Positions 46,327 through 56,225 of a stretch of 64,000 nt of DNA are shown one piece after another (within the stretch, counting starts at the first letter, position 1; each line of letters begins with the position of its first letter). A model generated the notes under the pieces. That model worked only from the letters and a program-made list of their open reading frames with translations, ran no database searches and was not told the DNA's origin. The stretch is from Hyphomicrobiales bacterium (GTDB lineage Bacteria > Pseudomonadota > Alphaproteobacteria > Rhizobiales > Rhizobiaceae), in NCBI GenBank assembly GCA_900469345.1, contig UBWZ01000011.1, positions 1-64,000 of the forward strand. Reading direction: 5' to 3'. A program made the position numbers and the translations under genes.

Positions 46327-46454
46327 TTTACAAAGCCCGTTTTCTGAAAATCTCGATTGCTCGCGACAAATCCATGAAAATATTGGGAATATGTTGCGCT
46401 TTCTGGGTGCTGACGCTGAATTCGTCACCCTTCGTTAATTTCTTACTAGACAAT

Positions 46455-46476
46455 TGGTATTTTTTTGGCATCATTT
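46455..46476 (+). promoter_or_regulatory. Candidate GntR operator, murQ side
   Basis: The plus strand reads TGGTATTTTTTTGGCAT at its core, an 11-base-period direct repeat of TGGTAT-like half-sites. It is the mirror copy of the site at 46305-46326. It lies 18 bases before the murQ start codon. The mirror arrangement suggests that one regulator controls both directions. Confidence 0.7.
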
Positions 46477-46494
46477 TGTCTGAGGGAGAACCGG

Positions 46495-47385
46495 ATGAGC
46501 AAAATTGCCACCGAAGCGAAGAACGGGAAAGCGGACAGGCTGGACGTGCTTGCCCCTGCCGCTGTCCTCGAGCTTCTGGCAACGGGCCAGCAGGAGGCGG
46601 CCAAGGCGGTCGACAAGGCCTCTGGTTCGATTGCGCGCGCCGCCGAAATGGTTGCCGATACGCTCCGGGCCGGCAAGAAGCTGGTCTATGCGGGCGCCGG
46701 AAGCTCGGGACTGATGGCGATGGCCGATGCGCTGGAGCTTCCCGGTACCTACGGCATTCCCCGTGACCAGATCGTACTTCTTCTGGCCGGCGGCATTTCC
46801 AGCCTGACCGACATGGAAGGCGCGCCCGAAGACGACATCGGTCTTGCGCGACAGGATGCGTCGGTCATCGCTGCGGATGACTGCGTCGTCTGCGTCTCGG
46901 CCAGCGGCTCGACACCCTATGCGGTGGCGATTGCCGATATCGCACGGCAGCGTGGCGCCAAGGTGATCGCCATGGCCAACAACGGCACCGCCAAGCTCTT
47001 TCATGAGGCGGACGTCCGGATCCTTCTGGAAACGCCGCCGGAACTCGTCGCGGGTTCCACCCGCATGGGTGCCGGCACGGCCCAGAAGATCGCCTTCAAC
47101 ATGCTGTCGACGCTCGCGGCCATCAAGCTCGGGCATGTGCACGACGGCCACATGGTGAATTTGCGCGCCGACAACGAGAAGCTCCGGGCCCGCGCCGCCG
47201 GCATGGTGGCGGAGATCGCCGGCGTCGACCTGGACGCTGCGGACGATTGGCTGAAGCGGTCCGGGGGTTCGGTAAAGCTGGCGGTCCTGATGAGTGCTGG
47301 TGCCGCGGATCTCGCCGCCGCCCGGGCGCTTCTCGATCGCTCGCAGCAGGTTTTGCGGCCGGCACTGGAAAAGCTTCGCAAGTGA
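46495..47385 (+). CDS. murQ: N-acetylmuramic acid 6-phosphate etherase MurQ
   Basis: MurQ cleaves the lactyl ether of MurNAc-6-P, giving GlcNAc-6-P for NagA. The 296-residue SIS protein has KLVYAGAGSSGLMAMADAL, TDMEGAPEDD (the catalytic Glu region), VSASGSTPYAVA and GSTRMGAGTAQKIAFNML, which is the family's most typical block. The length matches. GAGGGAG precedes the ATG at 46495. It is the first gene of the rightward operon and implies use of peptidoglycan fragments as well as GlcNAc. Confidence 0.9.
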   Translation: MSKIATEAKNGKADRLDVLAPAAVLELLATGQQEAAKAVDKASGSIARAAEMVADTLRAGKKLVYAGAGSSGLMAMADALELPGTYGIPRDQIVLLLAGGISSLTDMEGAPEDDIGLARQDASVIAADDCVVCVSASGSTPYAVAIADIARQRGAKVIAMANNGTAKLFHEADVRILLETPPELVAGSTRMGAGTAQKIAFNMLSTLAAIKLGHVHDGHMVNLRADNEKLRARAAGMVAEIAGVDLDAADDWLKRSGGSVKLAVLMSAGAADLAAARALLDRSQQVLRPALEKLRK

Positions 47386-47434
47386 CAGTTCCATCAAACG
47401 CGCCCGAGGCGCTAAAAAAAGGGAGAACAGCATC

Positions 47435-48691
47435 ATGATCCGCGTAACCAAAGGCATGCTTCTTGCCGCGACCGTGCTGGCATCTGCCGGCATGGCGCAT
47501 GCCGCCGACGTTAAGCTCACCATCGAGAGCTGGCGTAACGACGACCTTGCCATCTGGCAGGAAAAGCTTATCCCCGCCTTCGAAGCGAAGAACCCGGGCA
47601 TCAAGCTCGTCTTCTCCCCGACCGCGCCGACCGAATACAATGCCTCGCTGAACGCCAAGCTCGATGCCGGCTCCGCAGGCGACATCATCACCTGCCGTCC
47701 CTTCGACGCCTCGCTCGAACTCTTCAACAAGAAGCAGATCGTCGATCTGACCAGCCTCTCCGGCATGAGCAACTTCTCGCCGGTCGCCAAGGCCGCCTGG
47801 TCCACCGACGACGGCAAGTCGACCTTCTGCGTGCCGATGGCGTCCGTCATTCACGGCTTCATCTACAACAAGGATGCGTTCGAAAAGCTCGGCATCTCCG
47901 TGCCGAAGACCAATGACGAGTTCTATGCCGCCCTCGACAAGATCAAGAAGGACGGCACCTACATTCCGCTCGCCATGGGCACCAAGGATCTCTGGGAAGC
48001 CGCAACCATGGGCTACCAGAACATCGGTCCCAACTACTGGAAGGGCGAGGAAGGCCGCGCAGCGCTCATCGCCGGCAAGCAGAAGCTGACGGATGCAGAC
48101 TGGGTCAAGCCGTACGAAGAGCTCGCCAAGTGGAAGCCCTACCTCGGCGACGGCTTTGAAGCGCAGACCTATTCGGACAGCCAGAACCTCTTCACGCTCG
48201 GCCGCGCCGCCATCTACCCGGCCGGTTCGTGGGAAATCTCCCTGTTCAACACCCAGGCCCAGTTCAAGATGGGCGCCTTCCCGCCGCCGGTTCCGAAGGC
48301 TGGCGATACCAGCTACATCTCCGACCATCCGGATATCGGCGTTGCGCTCAATGCCAAGAGCGCGCATCAGGAAGAAGCCAAGAAGTTCCTGACCTGGGTT
48401 GCCTCGCCCGAGTTTGCCGAGATCTATGCAAACGCGCTGCCGGGCTTCTTCAGCCTGAACTCTACCCCGGTCAAGATGAGCGATCCGCTGGCGCAGGAAT
48501 TCGTCTCCTGGCGCGGCACGTCGAAGCCGACCGTGCGCTCGACCTACCAGATCCTGTCGCGCGGAAAGCCGAACCTGGAAAACGAGACCTGGGTCGAATC
48601 GGCCAACGTGATCAACGGCACGGACACGCCGAAGGTCGCCGCCGAGAAGCTCCAGAAGGGCCTCGACAGCTGGTACAAGCCGGCTAAGTAA
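47435..48691 (+). CDS. Sugar ABC transporter substrate-binding protein (CUT1)
   Basis: A 418-residue periplasmic binding protein with a signal peptide of 24 residues (cleavage after AHA). It belongs to the family 1 extracellular sugar-binding proteins: LTIESWRNDDLAIWQEKLIPAF at the start of the mature chain, DIITCRPFDASLELF, and GRAAIYPAGSWEISLF in the ligand-binding hinge. Codon use is strongly biased, indicating high expression. It follows murQ by 49 bases with AAGGGAGAA before its ATG. A palindromic repeat separates it from the permeases, which may raise its relative expression. The ligand is probably an amino sugar or a chitin or murein fragment. Confidence 0.93.
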   Translation: MIRVTKGMLLAATVLASAGMAHAADVKLTIESWRNDDLAIWQEKLIPAFEAKNPGIKLVFSPTAPTEYNASLNAKLDAGSAGDIITCRPFDASLELFNKKQIVDLTSLSGMSNFSPVAKAAWSTDDGKSTFCVPMASVIHGFIYNKDAFEKLGISVPKTNDEFYAALDKIKKDGTYIPLAMGTKDLWEAATMGYQNIGPNYWKGEEGRAALIAGKQKLTDADWVKPYEELAKWKPYLGDGFEAQTYSDSQNLFTLGRAAIYPAGSWEISLFNTQAQFKMGAFPPPVPKAGDTSYISDHPDIGVALNAKSAHQEEAKKFLTWVASPEFAEIYANALPGFFSLNSTPVKMSDPLAQEFVSWRGTSKPTVRSTYQILSRGKPNLENETWVESANVINGTDTPKVAAEKLQKGLDSWYKPAK

Positions 48692-48705
48692 GACCAAGCC
48701 AAGGC

Positions 48706-48830
48706 GCCCTCATCCGACCTTCGCGGCACTCGGTCAGCCTCTCCCCTGCGGGGGAGGGGCAAGCCGTAGCGGCGGTGCTGCATCTCTCTTCCCGAGCGGG
48801 AGAAACAGGATGCGGCGACGGATGAGGGGC
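48706..48830. repeat. Palindromic intergenic repeat element in the ABC operon
   Basis: A 125-base element with inverted ends (GCCCTCATCCG at 48706-48716, CGGATGAGGGGC at 48819-48830). Inside are two hairpins: a perfect 6-bp stem at 48741-48756 (CTCCCC with GGGGAG) and a second stem around 48789-48803. The CCTCATCCG ends with CTCCCC-type hairpins are a form I know from rhizobial intergenic repeats. Located between the binding protein and first permease. Confidence 0.75.
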
Positions 48831-48889
48831 TTTACGTCCTCAATGTAGATTGCCGAGGTGGCGACCGCCCCGATGAGCAGGAGTGCGCC

Positions 48890-49840
48890 ATGAGCGATGC
48901 GGACATGACCGAACTGGACGACATTCCGATCAAGCGGCCGGTGCGCTGGCACATCGCCGTCTTCCTGGCCCCGGCCTTCATCGTCTATTCCGCCATCATG
49001 GTGCTGCCGCTGATCGAGACGCTACGGCTGTCCTTCTACAATCTGGTGGATGGTGTTCCGACCTTCGTCGGCCTGTCCAATTACCGGGTGCTGTTCGGCG
49101 ACCTGCGCTGGTCGCACGACTTCTGGAACGCGCTGCGCAACAACCTCATCTTCTTCGCCATTCATATGTGCGTGCAGAACCCGATCGGGATTGCGCTCGC
49201 AGCGCTCCTGTCGACGCCGAAGCTGCGTTTCGTTGCCTTCTACCGCACGGCGATCTTCCTGCCGACGCTCTTGTCCTTCGTCATCGTCGGTTTCATCTGG
49301 AAGCTCATCCTCTCGCCGATCTGGGGCGTCGCGCCCTGGCTGATGAGCCTTGTGGGGATGAAGTCGCTGTTCGCCCCCTGGCTCGGCCAGTCCGGCCCGG
49401 CGCTCGTCGCGGTCTCGCTCATCTCCAACTGGCAGTATATCGGCATACCGATGATGCTGATCTACGCGGCGCTGCTCAGCATTCCCGAAGAGGTGATCGA
49501 GGCGGCGGAATGCGACGGCATCACCGGCTGGAGCCAGTTCTGGAAGATCAAGCTGCCGCTCATCCTGCCGGCCATCGGCATCATTTCGATCCTGACCTTC
49601 GTCGGCAATTTCAATGCCTTCGACCTCGTCTACACGATCCAGGGAGCGCTCGCCGGCCCCGACATGTCGACCGATATCCTCGGCACCTTCCTCTACCGCA
49701 CCTTTTTTGGCTTCCAGCTGCAGCTCGGCGACCGTTCCATGGGCGCGACGATCGCGACGGTGATGTTCCTGATCATCCTCGCCGGCGTCAGCTTCTACCT
49801 GTTCGCCATCCAGCGGCGCATGCGCCGCTACCAGTTCTGA
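48890..49840 (+). CDS. Sugar ABC transporter permease (MalF type)
   Basis: A 316-residue CUT1 permease with about six membrane helices, the first at about residues 22-46. The cytoplasmic coupling loop IPEEVIEAAECDGITGWSQFWKIKLPLI, quoted in parts, carries the EAA motif (EAAECDG, about residues 204-210). AGGAG lies 6 bases before the ATG at 48890. It pairs with the following permease to form the channel for the binding protein at 47435. Confidence 0.93.
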   Translation: MSDADMTELDDIPIKRPVRWHIAVFLAPAFIVYSAIMVLPLIETLRLSFYNLVDGVPTFVGLSNYRVLFGDLRWSHDFWNALRNNLIFFAIHMCVQNPIGIALAALLSTPKLRFVAFYRTAIFLPTLLSFVIVGFIWKLILSPIWGVAPWLMSLVGMKSLFAPWLGQSGPALVAVSLISNWQYIGIPMMLIYAALLSIPEEVIEAAECDGITGWSQFWKIKLPLILPAIGIISILTFVGNFNAFDLVYTIQGALAGPDMSTDILGTFLYRTFFGFQLQLGDRSMGATIATVMFLIILAGVSFYLFAIQRRMRRYQF

Positions 49841-49851
49841 AGGAGGCTGCG

Positions 49852-50694
49852 ATGTCGAACCGAGCCCGCATGTCTCCCGTCCGCACCGGCTTCGTGCATC
49901 TGGCCCTGGCCGCCTACACGCTGATCGCCCTGTTTCCGGTCTTCCTGACGGTCATCAACTCGTTCAAGGACCGCAACGCGATCTTCCGCTCGCCGCTGCA
50001 GGTGCCGCTGCCCTCCACCTTCAGCCTGATCGGCTACAAGACCGTGCTCGGCCAGGCGGACTTCCTGAACTATTTCCAGAACAGCTTCGTGGTCACCATC
50101 GCATCGATCGTGCTTGTGCTGCTGTTCGGGGCGATGGCGGCCTTCGCGCTTTCGGAATACCGCTTCCGCGGGAATGCGCTCATGGGTCTCTACATGGCGA
50201 TCGGCATCATGATCCCGATCCGGCTTGGCACGGTGGCGATCCTGCAGGGCATGGTCGAAACGGGTCTCGTCAACACACTGACGGCGCTGATCCTCGTCTA
50301 CACCGCCCAGGGCATTCCGCTGGCGATCTTCATCCTGTCGGAATTCATGCGCGGCGTGTCCGACGACCTGAAGAACGCCGGTCGCATCGACGGGCTGTCG
50401 GAATACGCGATTTTCTTCCGCCTTGTCTTGCCGCTCGTGCGGCCCGCCATGGCGACGGTTGCCGTCTTCACCATGATCCCGATCTGGAACGACCTCTGGT
50501 TCCCGCTGATCCTGGCGCCATCGGAGGCGACCAAGACGGTGACGCTCGGCAGCCAGATCTTCATCGGGCAGTTCGTCACCAACTGGAACGCCGTGCTGGC
50601 AGCGCTGTCGCTCGCCATCCTGCCGATCCTCGTCCTTTACGTCATCTTCGCCCGGCAACTGATCCGCGGCATCACGGCAGGAGCGGTGAAATGA
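49852..50694 (+). CDS. Sugar ABC transporter permease (MalG type)
   Basis: A 280-residue second CUT1 permease with six membrane helices. The EAA loop is present as [25 protein letters not shown] (about residues 176-200, quoted to show the G-x-x-x-DG core). AAGGAGG lies 5 bases before the ATG at 49852, and the gap from the previous gene is 11 bases. Its stop overlaps the oxidoreductase start as ATGA. Confidence 0.93.
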   Translation: MSNRARMSPVRTGFVHLALAAYTLIALFPVFLTVINSFKDRNAIFRSPLQVPLPSTFSLIGYKTVLGQADFLNYFQNSFVVTIASIVLVLLFGAMAAFALSEYRFRGNALMGLYMAIGIMIPIRLGTVAILQGMVETGLVNTLTALILVYTAQGIPLAIFILSEFMRGVSDDLKNAGRIDGLSEYAIFFRLVLPLVRPAMATVAVFTMIPIWNDLWFPLILAPSEATKTVTLGSQIFIGQFVTNWNAVLAALSLAILPILVLYVIFARQLIRGITAGAVK

Positions 50695-51755
50695 GTTCTT
50701 CCGACCGACCCATCCGCGTCCTCGTGGCGGGCCTTGGCAACATGGGCCGCAGCCATGCGCTCGCCTACCACAACGACCCGGGCTTCGAGATCGTCGGGCT
50801 GGTCAACCGCTCGCAGCCGAAGCTCGATCCGGCGCTTTCCGGCTACACCATCCATCCGGACTTCCAGACGGCACTGGCCGAGCTGAAGCCGGATCTTTGC
50901 GCCATCTGTACCTATTCCGACAGCCATGCGGATTATGCCGTTGCAGCCTTCGAGGCCGGCTGCCATGTTTTCGTGGAAAAGCCGCTGGCGACCACGGTGG
51001 TCGATGCCGAGCGTGTGGTCGCGGCAGCCAACAAGGCCGGCCGGAAACTGGTGATCGGCTATATCCTGCGCCACCACCCGTCCTGGATCCGGCTGATCGC
51101 CGAGGCCCGCAAGCTCGGTCCGCCTTACGTCTTCCGCATGAACCTCAATCAGCAGTCCTCCGGCCCCACCTGGGACGTTCACAAGGCGCTGATGCAGACG
51201 ACACCGCCGATCGTCGACTGCGGCGTCCACTATGTGGACGTCATGTGCCAGATCACCGATGCGAAGGCCGTCGAGGTGCGCGGCATGGGCCTGCGCCTGT
51301 CCGACGAGATCGCCCCCGACATGTACAACTACGGGCACCTCCAGGTGCTGTTCGAGGACGGCTCACTCGGCTGGTACGAGGCGGGCTGGGGGCCGATGAT
51401 CTCCGAAACCGCCTTTTTCGTGAAGGACGTCATGTCGCCGAAGGGCTCGGTGTCGATCGTCATGGATCCGAACGCCAAGTCCGACGACATCGACACCCAT
51501 ACCAAGACCTCGGTGATCCGCCTGCACAGCGCCGAGACCGGCCCGGACGGCAAGTTTGTGAGGCCGGACGAAGACATGACGATGGCCGGCGAACCCGGCC
51601 ACCAGCAGCTGTGCGATCTCGAACAGGCCTATGTGCTGAAGGCGATCCGCGAGGACATAGATCTTGCGCGCCATATGGACGATGCGGTTCAGTCGCTGCG
51701 CATCTGCCTTGCCGCCGACGAAAGCGCCCGGAAGGGCACGCCGATCCGTCTCTGA
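50691..51755 (+). CDS. Gfo/Idh/MocA-family sugar oxidoreductase
   Basis: A 354-residue NAD(P)-dependent dehydrogenase. The Rossmann loop is [18 protein letters not shown] (about residues 9-26), the VEKPLATT motif with the catalytic-site lysine lies at about 97-104, and a GFO/IDH/MocA C-domain follows with [17 protein letters not shown] and [10 protein letters not shown]. It is translationally coupled to the second permease and lies before the ATPase, so it handles the imported sugar. The substrate is unknown; inositol, anhydro sugars and amino-sugar derivatives are typical for the family. Confidence 0.9.
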   Translation: MSSSDRPIRVLVAGLGNMGRSHALAYHNDPGFEIVGLVNRSQPKLDPALSGYTIHPDFQTALAELKPDLCAICTYSDSHADYAVAAFEAGCHVFVEKPLATTVVDAERVVAAANKAGRKLVIGYILRHHPSWIRLIAEARKLGPPYVFRMNLNQQSSGPTWDVHKALMQTTPPIVDCGVHYVDVMCQITDAKAVEVRGMGLRLSDEIAPDMYNYGHLQVLFEDGSLGWYEAGWGPMISETAFFVKDVMSPKGSVSIVMDPNAKSDDIDTHTKTSVIRLHSAETGPDGKFVRPDEDMTMAGEPGHQQLCDLEQAYVLKAIREDIDLARHMDDAVQSLRICLAADESARKGTPIRL

Positions 51756-51781
51756 AGACCAGACTTTTAAGGAAGACGCCC

Positions 51782-52792
<1,011 letters not shown>

Positions 52793-52914
52793 CGGCGAAA
52801 GGGTGCGCCGGAGCGGCGGTTTATGCCGCCGTACTCTCCCGTCCGCGGGGCAATGACATTTGTTTTATTGAACCTCCTGTCAGCCTGCACGTTGAATGTG
52901 TCAGGAGGCACGAG

Positions 52915-53169
52915 ATGCTAATCGCCGTATTCACACTTCTTCCGGTCGCCGGACTGACACTTGCCCTGATGGGGATCATTCACGCCAAGCGCCGCGCATA
53001 CAGCATGGCCCGCGCGGATGACATGTCATGCGAAGCTTTGTTTGACACGCTGCCGGCGCAAGATGCACGCACATACCGGGTCATGCGGCCGACCAAGCCC
53101 GTTGCAGTTCGCAAGCGGATTGTCCGGAGCACCCGGCATCCCATGCATGCGGGCCTTATCCTGCGCTGA
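52915..53169 (+). CDS. Small membrane protein of unknown function
   Basis: An 84-residue product with one hydrophobic helix at residues 1-23 (MLIAVFTLLPVAGLTLALMG) and a basic, Arg-rich remainder (AKRRAYSMARAD, then AVRKRIVRSTRH). The ribosome site AGGAGG is perfect and lies 6 bases before the ATG at 52915, which is the main evidence for translation. The hydrophobic start could be a signal anchor. I know no family for it. It lies 122 bases after the ABC ATPase and converges with the M20 hydrolase gene. Confidence 0.6.
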   Translation: MLIAVFTLLPVAGLTLALMGIIHAKRRAYSMARADDMSCEALFDTLPAQDARTYRVMRPTKPVAVRKRIVRSTRHPMHAGLILR

Positions 53170-53208
53170 GCGGGCAAGCGGGCTGCATCAGCGACCCGCA
53201 TAGGCTCC

Positions 53209-53235
53209 ACTGCAGCGACGGTCCGTCCCTGCAGT
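53209..53235. terminator. 27-base palindrome between converging genes
   Basis: The sequence is an imperfect palindrome with ACTGCAG at one end and CTGCAGT at the other, and two mismatched pairs plus the central base. It lies between the small membrane protein gene and the M20 hydrolase stop codon. It could act as a shared transcript end or a binding site. There is no clear T run. Confidence 0.4.
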
Positions 53236-53248
53236 CAACTCGTTGCAG

Positions 53249-54436
53249 CTAAGCTTCTTCCTGCAGGAATCGTTCTGCAAGTCTTGCCCACATGGCGGCG
53301 CCCGTCGTCAGGCTCCCATCTGCAAAATCGTATTTGGAACTGTGCAGGATGGCCGACGTGGTGCCGTTTCCAAGCCTCAGGAAGCTTCCAGGCTTGTGCT
53401 CGAGGAAGTAGGAAAAGTCCTCGCTGCCGGGGATCAGCGGGCAGGTCGCGACGTTTTCGGCGCCGATCAGTTCCTCCGCGACGGTGCGGGCAAACGCCGT
53501 CTCCTTCTCCGAATTGACGACGACGGGATAGCCGCGGTCGTAGTCGATCTCGATCGAGGCGTCGAACCCCTCGGCAATCGATCTGGCGAGCTTGGTGATC
53601 CGCGTTTCGAGCAGGTCACGAACCTTCGGCTCGAAGCACCGGACGCTGAGCGCCAGCTTTGCATATTCCGGAATGACGTTGACCGCCTGGCCCGCATGTA
53701 TCGTGCCGACCGTGACGACCGCCGTCTGCGTCGGATCGATATTGCGCGACACCACGGTCTGCAGCGAGACCACCAGGTTGCACGCCACCACCACCGGGTC
53801 GACCGTCAGGTGCGGTCGCGATGCGTGCCCGCCCTTGCCGGTGATGGTGATGTTGACCGTATCCGACGATGCCATGATCGGGCCGGAGCGCGTCAGCAGG
53901 GTGCCTTCCGGTGCGCCCGGATGATTGTGCAGCCCGAAGATGGCATCCATCGGGAAACGTTCGAAGAGCCCGTCGGCGATCATCTTCTGGGCGCCGCTCG
54001 GGCGTCCGTTCTCCTCGGCCGGCTGGAAGATCAGCGTGACCGTCCCGTCGAACCGGCGCGTCTTCGCGAGATATTCGGCGGCACCGAGAAGCACGGTCGT
54101 ATGACCGTCATGGCCGCAGGCATGCATCTTGCCAGGCGAAGTGCTGGCATAGGCAAGACCGGTTTCCTCCAGGATCGGAAGCGCGTCCATGTCGGCGCGG
54201 ATGCCGATGCTCTTCTTGCCCGTTCCGGCGGTCAGCCGCGCGACGACACCGTGCCCGCCCACATTGCGCGTGACCTCGTAACCAAACGCCTCGAGCTTCT
54301 CGGCCACGAAGCGCGCCGTCTCGGCTTCTTCGAGAGACAGTTCGGGGTGCGCATGCAGATACTGGCGCACCGCCTTGAGTTCCGCTTCCATCGCGTCGAA
54401 ATCGGAAAGGCGGGCAAAGGCATTGTCTTGAAGCAT
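53249..54436 (-). CDS. M20-family amidohydrolase (hippurate hydrolase/aminoacylase type)
   Basis: A 395-residue metal-dependent amidohydrolase of the M20D group. It has YLHAHPELSLEEAETARFV near the N-terminus, IRADMDALPI, the metal-ligand stretch MHACGHDGHTTVLLG (about residues 104-118), FQPAEENGRPSGA, LHNHPG and the late GSEDFSYFLE. Such enzymes release amino acids from N-acyl or amide conjugates. It lies downstream of an amino-acid ABC transporter, so uptake and cleavage of a conjugated amino acid is a fair inference. An intrinsic terminator lies in the gap between it and the transporter ATPase gene. Confidence 0.92.
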   Translation of the reverse strand: MLQDNAFARLSDFDAMEAELKAVRQYLHAHPELSLEEAETARFVAEKLEAFGYEVTRNVGGHGVVARLTAGTGKKSIGIRADMDALPILEETGLAYASTSPGKMHACGHDGHTTVLLGAAEYLAKTRRFDGTVTLIFQPAEENGRPSGAQKMIADGLFERFPMDAIFGLHNHPGAPEGTLLTRSGPIMASSDTVNITITGKGGHASRPHLTVDPVVVACNLVVSLQTVVSRNIDPTQTAVVTVGTIHAGQAVNVIPEYAKLALSVRCFEPKVRDLLETRITKLARSIAEGFDASIEIDYDRGYPVVVNSEKETAFARTVAEELIGAENVATCPLIPGSEDFSYFLEHKPGSFLRLGNGTTSAILHSSKYDFADGSLTTGAAMWARLAERFLQEEA

Positions 54437-54462
54437 GATGATCGTCCGGACCTGTGTGGAAT

Positions 54463-54491
54463 GGAAAAGAGCGCCGGCGAGAGGCCGGCGC
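54463..54491 (-). terminator. Intrinsic terminator between the amino-acid ABC genes and the M20 gene
   Basis: On the minus strand an 8-bp perfect stem (GCGCCGGC with GCCGGCGC, loop CTCTC) is followed by TCTTTTCC. It begins 23 bases after the ATPase stop codon and ends 27 bases before the M20 start. It should attenuate or end transcription from the transporter genes. Confidence 0.75.
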
Positions 54492-54513
54492 CAAGGTGGG
54501 GAGAACCACCGAA

Positions 54514-55293
54514 TTAGAGGAAGCGCGACAGGAAGGCCTGCGTGCGCGGGTGCTGCGGATTGCCGATCACCTCTTCGGGCTTGCCGATCTCGACGATATG
54601 GCCGCCGTCCATGAACACCACCCTGTCGGCCGCCTCCCGGGCAAAGCCGATCTCGTGGGTGACGACGATCATGGTGAGCCCTTGCTTTGCCAGGTCGCGC
54701 ATCGTCGCCAGAACTTCGCCGACGAGTTCCGGATCGAGTGCCGAGGTCGGCTCGTCGAACAGCATAAGCGTCGGCCGAATGGCGAGCGCCCTTGCGATGG
54801 CGACCCGCTGCTGCTGGCCGCCGGAAAGCTGGCGGGGGTAGTTGTCGGCCTTCTCGGCCAGCCCGACCCGGTCCAGCAGGCGCCGCGCATTCGCCACCGC
54901 ATCCTTGCGGCTTTCACCATGCACGTGGATCGGCGCCTCGATGATGTTCTGCAGCACCGTCATGTGCGGGTAGAGGTTGAACTGCTGGAACACCATGCCG
55001 ATCTTGCGGCGCTGGCGGGCGATGCCGTTGCTCGACAGCTTTTCCAGCCTGCCGCGGCGAAGGCGGTAGCCGATCTGCTCGCCCTCCACCTCGATGGAAC
55101 CCTTGTTGATGGATTCCAGGTGGTTGATGCAGCGCAGGAAGGTCGATTTTCCGGATCCGGAGGGACCGAGAACGACGACGACCTCGCCTGGCATGACGTC
55201 GAGATCGATGCCCTTCAGTACCTCCAGCTGGTCGAAGGACTTGTGAACGTTGCGGGCCTGGACGAGCGGGGCAGCGGTTGCGGTCGGGCTCAA
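54514..55293 (-). CDS. Amino-acid ABC transporter ATPase (GlnQ type)
   Basis: A 259-residue ATPase of the polar amino-acid uptake family. It has Walker [10 protein letters not shown] (about residues 41-49), the Q-loop [15 protein letters not shown], signature [15 protein letters not shown], Walker [13 protein letters not shown] and the H-loop [16 protein letters not shown]. No TOBE domain is present, as expected. Its ATG overlaps the permease stop codon (ATGA). It energises the permease at 55290 and binding protein at 56222. Confidence 0.95.
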   Translation of the reverse strand: MSPTATAAPLVQARNVHKSFDQLEVLKGIDLDVMPGEVVVVLGPSGSGKSTFLRCINHLESINKGSIEVEGEQIGYRLRRGRLEKLSSNGIARQRRKIGMVFQQFNLYPHMTVLQNIIEAPIHVHGESRKDAVANARRLLDRVGLAEKADNYPRQLSGGQQQRVAIARALAIRPTLMLFDEPTSALDPELVGEVLATMRDLAKQGLTMIVVTHEIGFAREAADRVVFMDGGHIVEIGKPEEVIGNPQHPRTQAFLSRFL

Positions 55294-56225
55294 TGGCTTG
55301 CCTCCTCAGCAGCGGCGACGACGGGGGCAGGCGTGGCGCCTCCTGTCCTGCGTCTGTCGCTTCGACCGTAATAGGCCTCGATATAGCTCTGGCCGATGTT
55401 GAGAACCGAGGTAATCAGAAGATACCAGACCACGGCGACCATCAGCATGGGAATGACCTGGAACGTCGTGTTGTAGATCGACTGCACCGAGTAGAGCAGG
55501 TCGGCCATGGCGATGACGCTGACGAGCGAGGTCGCCTTGATCATGCTGATCAACTGGTTGCCGGTCGGCGGCACGATCGACCGCATGGCCTGCGGAATGA
55601 TGATCCGCCACAGCGCCCGGCCCTTGGTCATGCCAAATGCTTCGGCGGTCTCGAACTGGCCGCGATCGACCGAAAGCAGTCCGCCGCGGATGATTTCCGC
55701 CATATAGGCCGCTTCGTTCAGCGCAAGCCCGACGATCGCCGCGGTCATCGGGGTGATGACGGAATTGGTTTCCCAGCTGACGAGCGTCGGACCGAAGGGA
55801 ATGGCGATCCCGATCTCGGGAAACAGCGTCGACAGATTGTACCAGAAGATCAGCTGGACCAGCAGCGGCGTGCCGCGGAAGAACCAGATGTAGAGCGAGG
55901 CGAGCGAACTCGCGAGCCGGTCCTGCGACAGCCGTGCAATCGCAAGCCCCAGCCCGAGCACGACGCCGATGATCATCGCGACGACGGTCAGGCCCAGGCT
56001 GACATAGAGCCCCTGGATGACGGTCGGGTTGAAGAAGTACTGGGCGACGACCGGCCACTCGAAGTTTTCGTTGCGGGCGACGATCCAAGCGAAATTGGCT
56101 GCCACCAGGAGGACGGCGAGCCAGAGGAGCAGGCGCCCGCTCCGGAACGGGGCGTGGGCATTGGCGACGTCGCGCTGCTCCGCGCCGCCGGTCGGCGGCG
56201 CGTGGGGCGCATGGTCCATGGTCAT
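55290..56225 (-). CDS. Amino-acid ABC transporter permease (HisM/GlnP type)
   Basis: A 311-residue permease. After a 30-residue polar lead, a first helix ([18 protein letters not shown]) is followed by the five-helix HisMQ-type domain. It has [32 protein letters not shown] and the EAA loop [21 protein letters not shown], quoted in parts. A single permease gene implies a homodimer. The start at 56225 overlaps the binding-protein stop (ATGA); a second ATG lies two codons in. The alanine-rich tail ([10 protein letters not shown]) is not conserved. Confidence 0.93.
   Translation of the reverse strand: MTMDHAPHAPPTGGAEQRDVANAHAPFRSGRLLLWLAVLLVAANFAWIVARNENFEWPVVAQYFFNPTVIQGLYVSLGLTVVAMIIGVVLGLGLAIARLSQDRLASSLASLYIWFFRGTPLLVQLIFWYNLSTLFPEIGIAIPFGPTLVSWETNSVITPMTAAIVGLALNEAAYMAEIIRGGLLSVDRGQFETAEAFGMTKGRALWRIIIPQAMRSIVPPTGNQLISMIKATSLVSVIAMADLLYSVQSIYNTTFQVIPMLMVAVVWYLLITSVLNIGQSYIEAYYGRSDRRRTGGATPAPVVAAAEEASH

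Noticed and set aside
46327..46454. A riboswitch or glmS-type ribozyme in the amino-sugar promoter region
   Set aside because: The AT-rich stretch has no conserved ribozyme core or strong stems; the mirror-image operators explain the region better.
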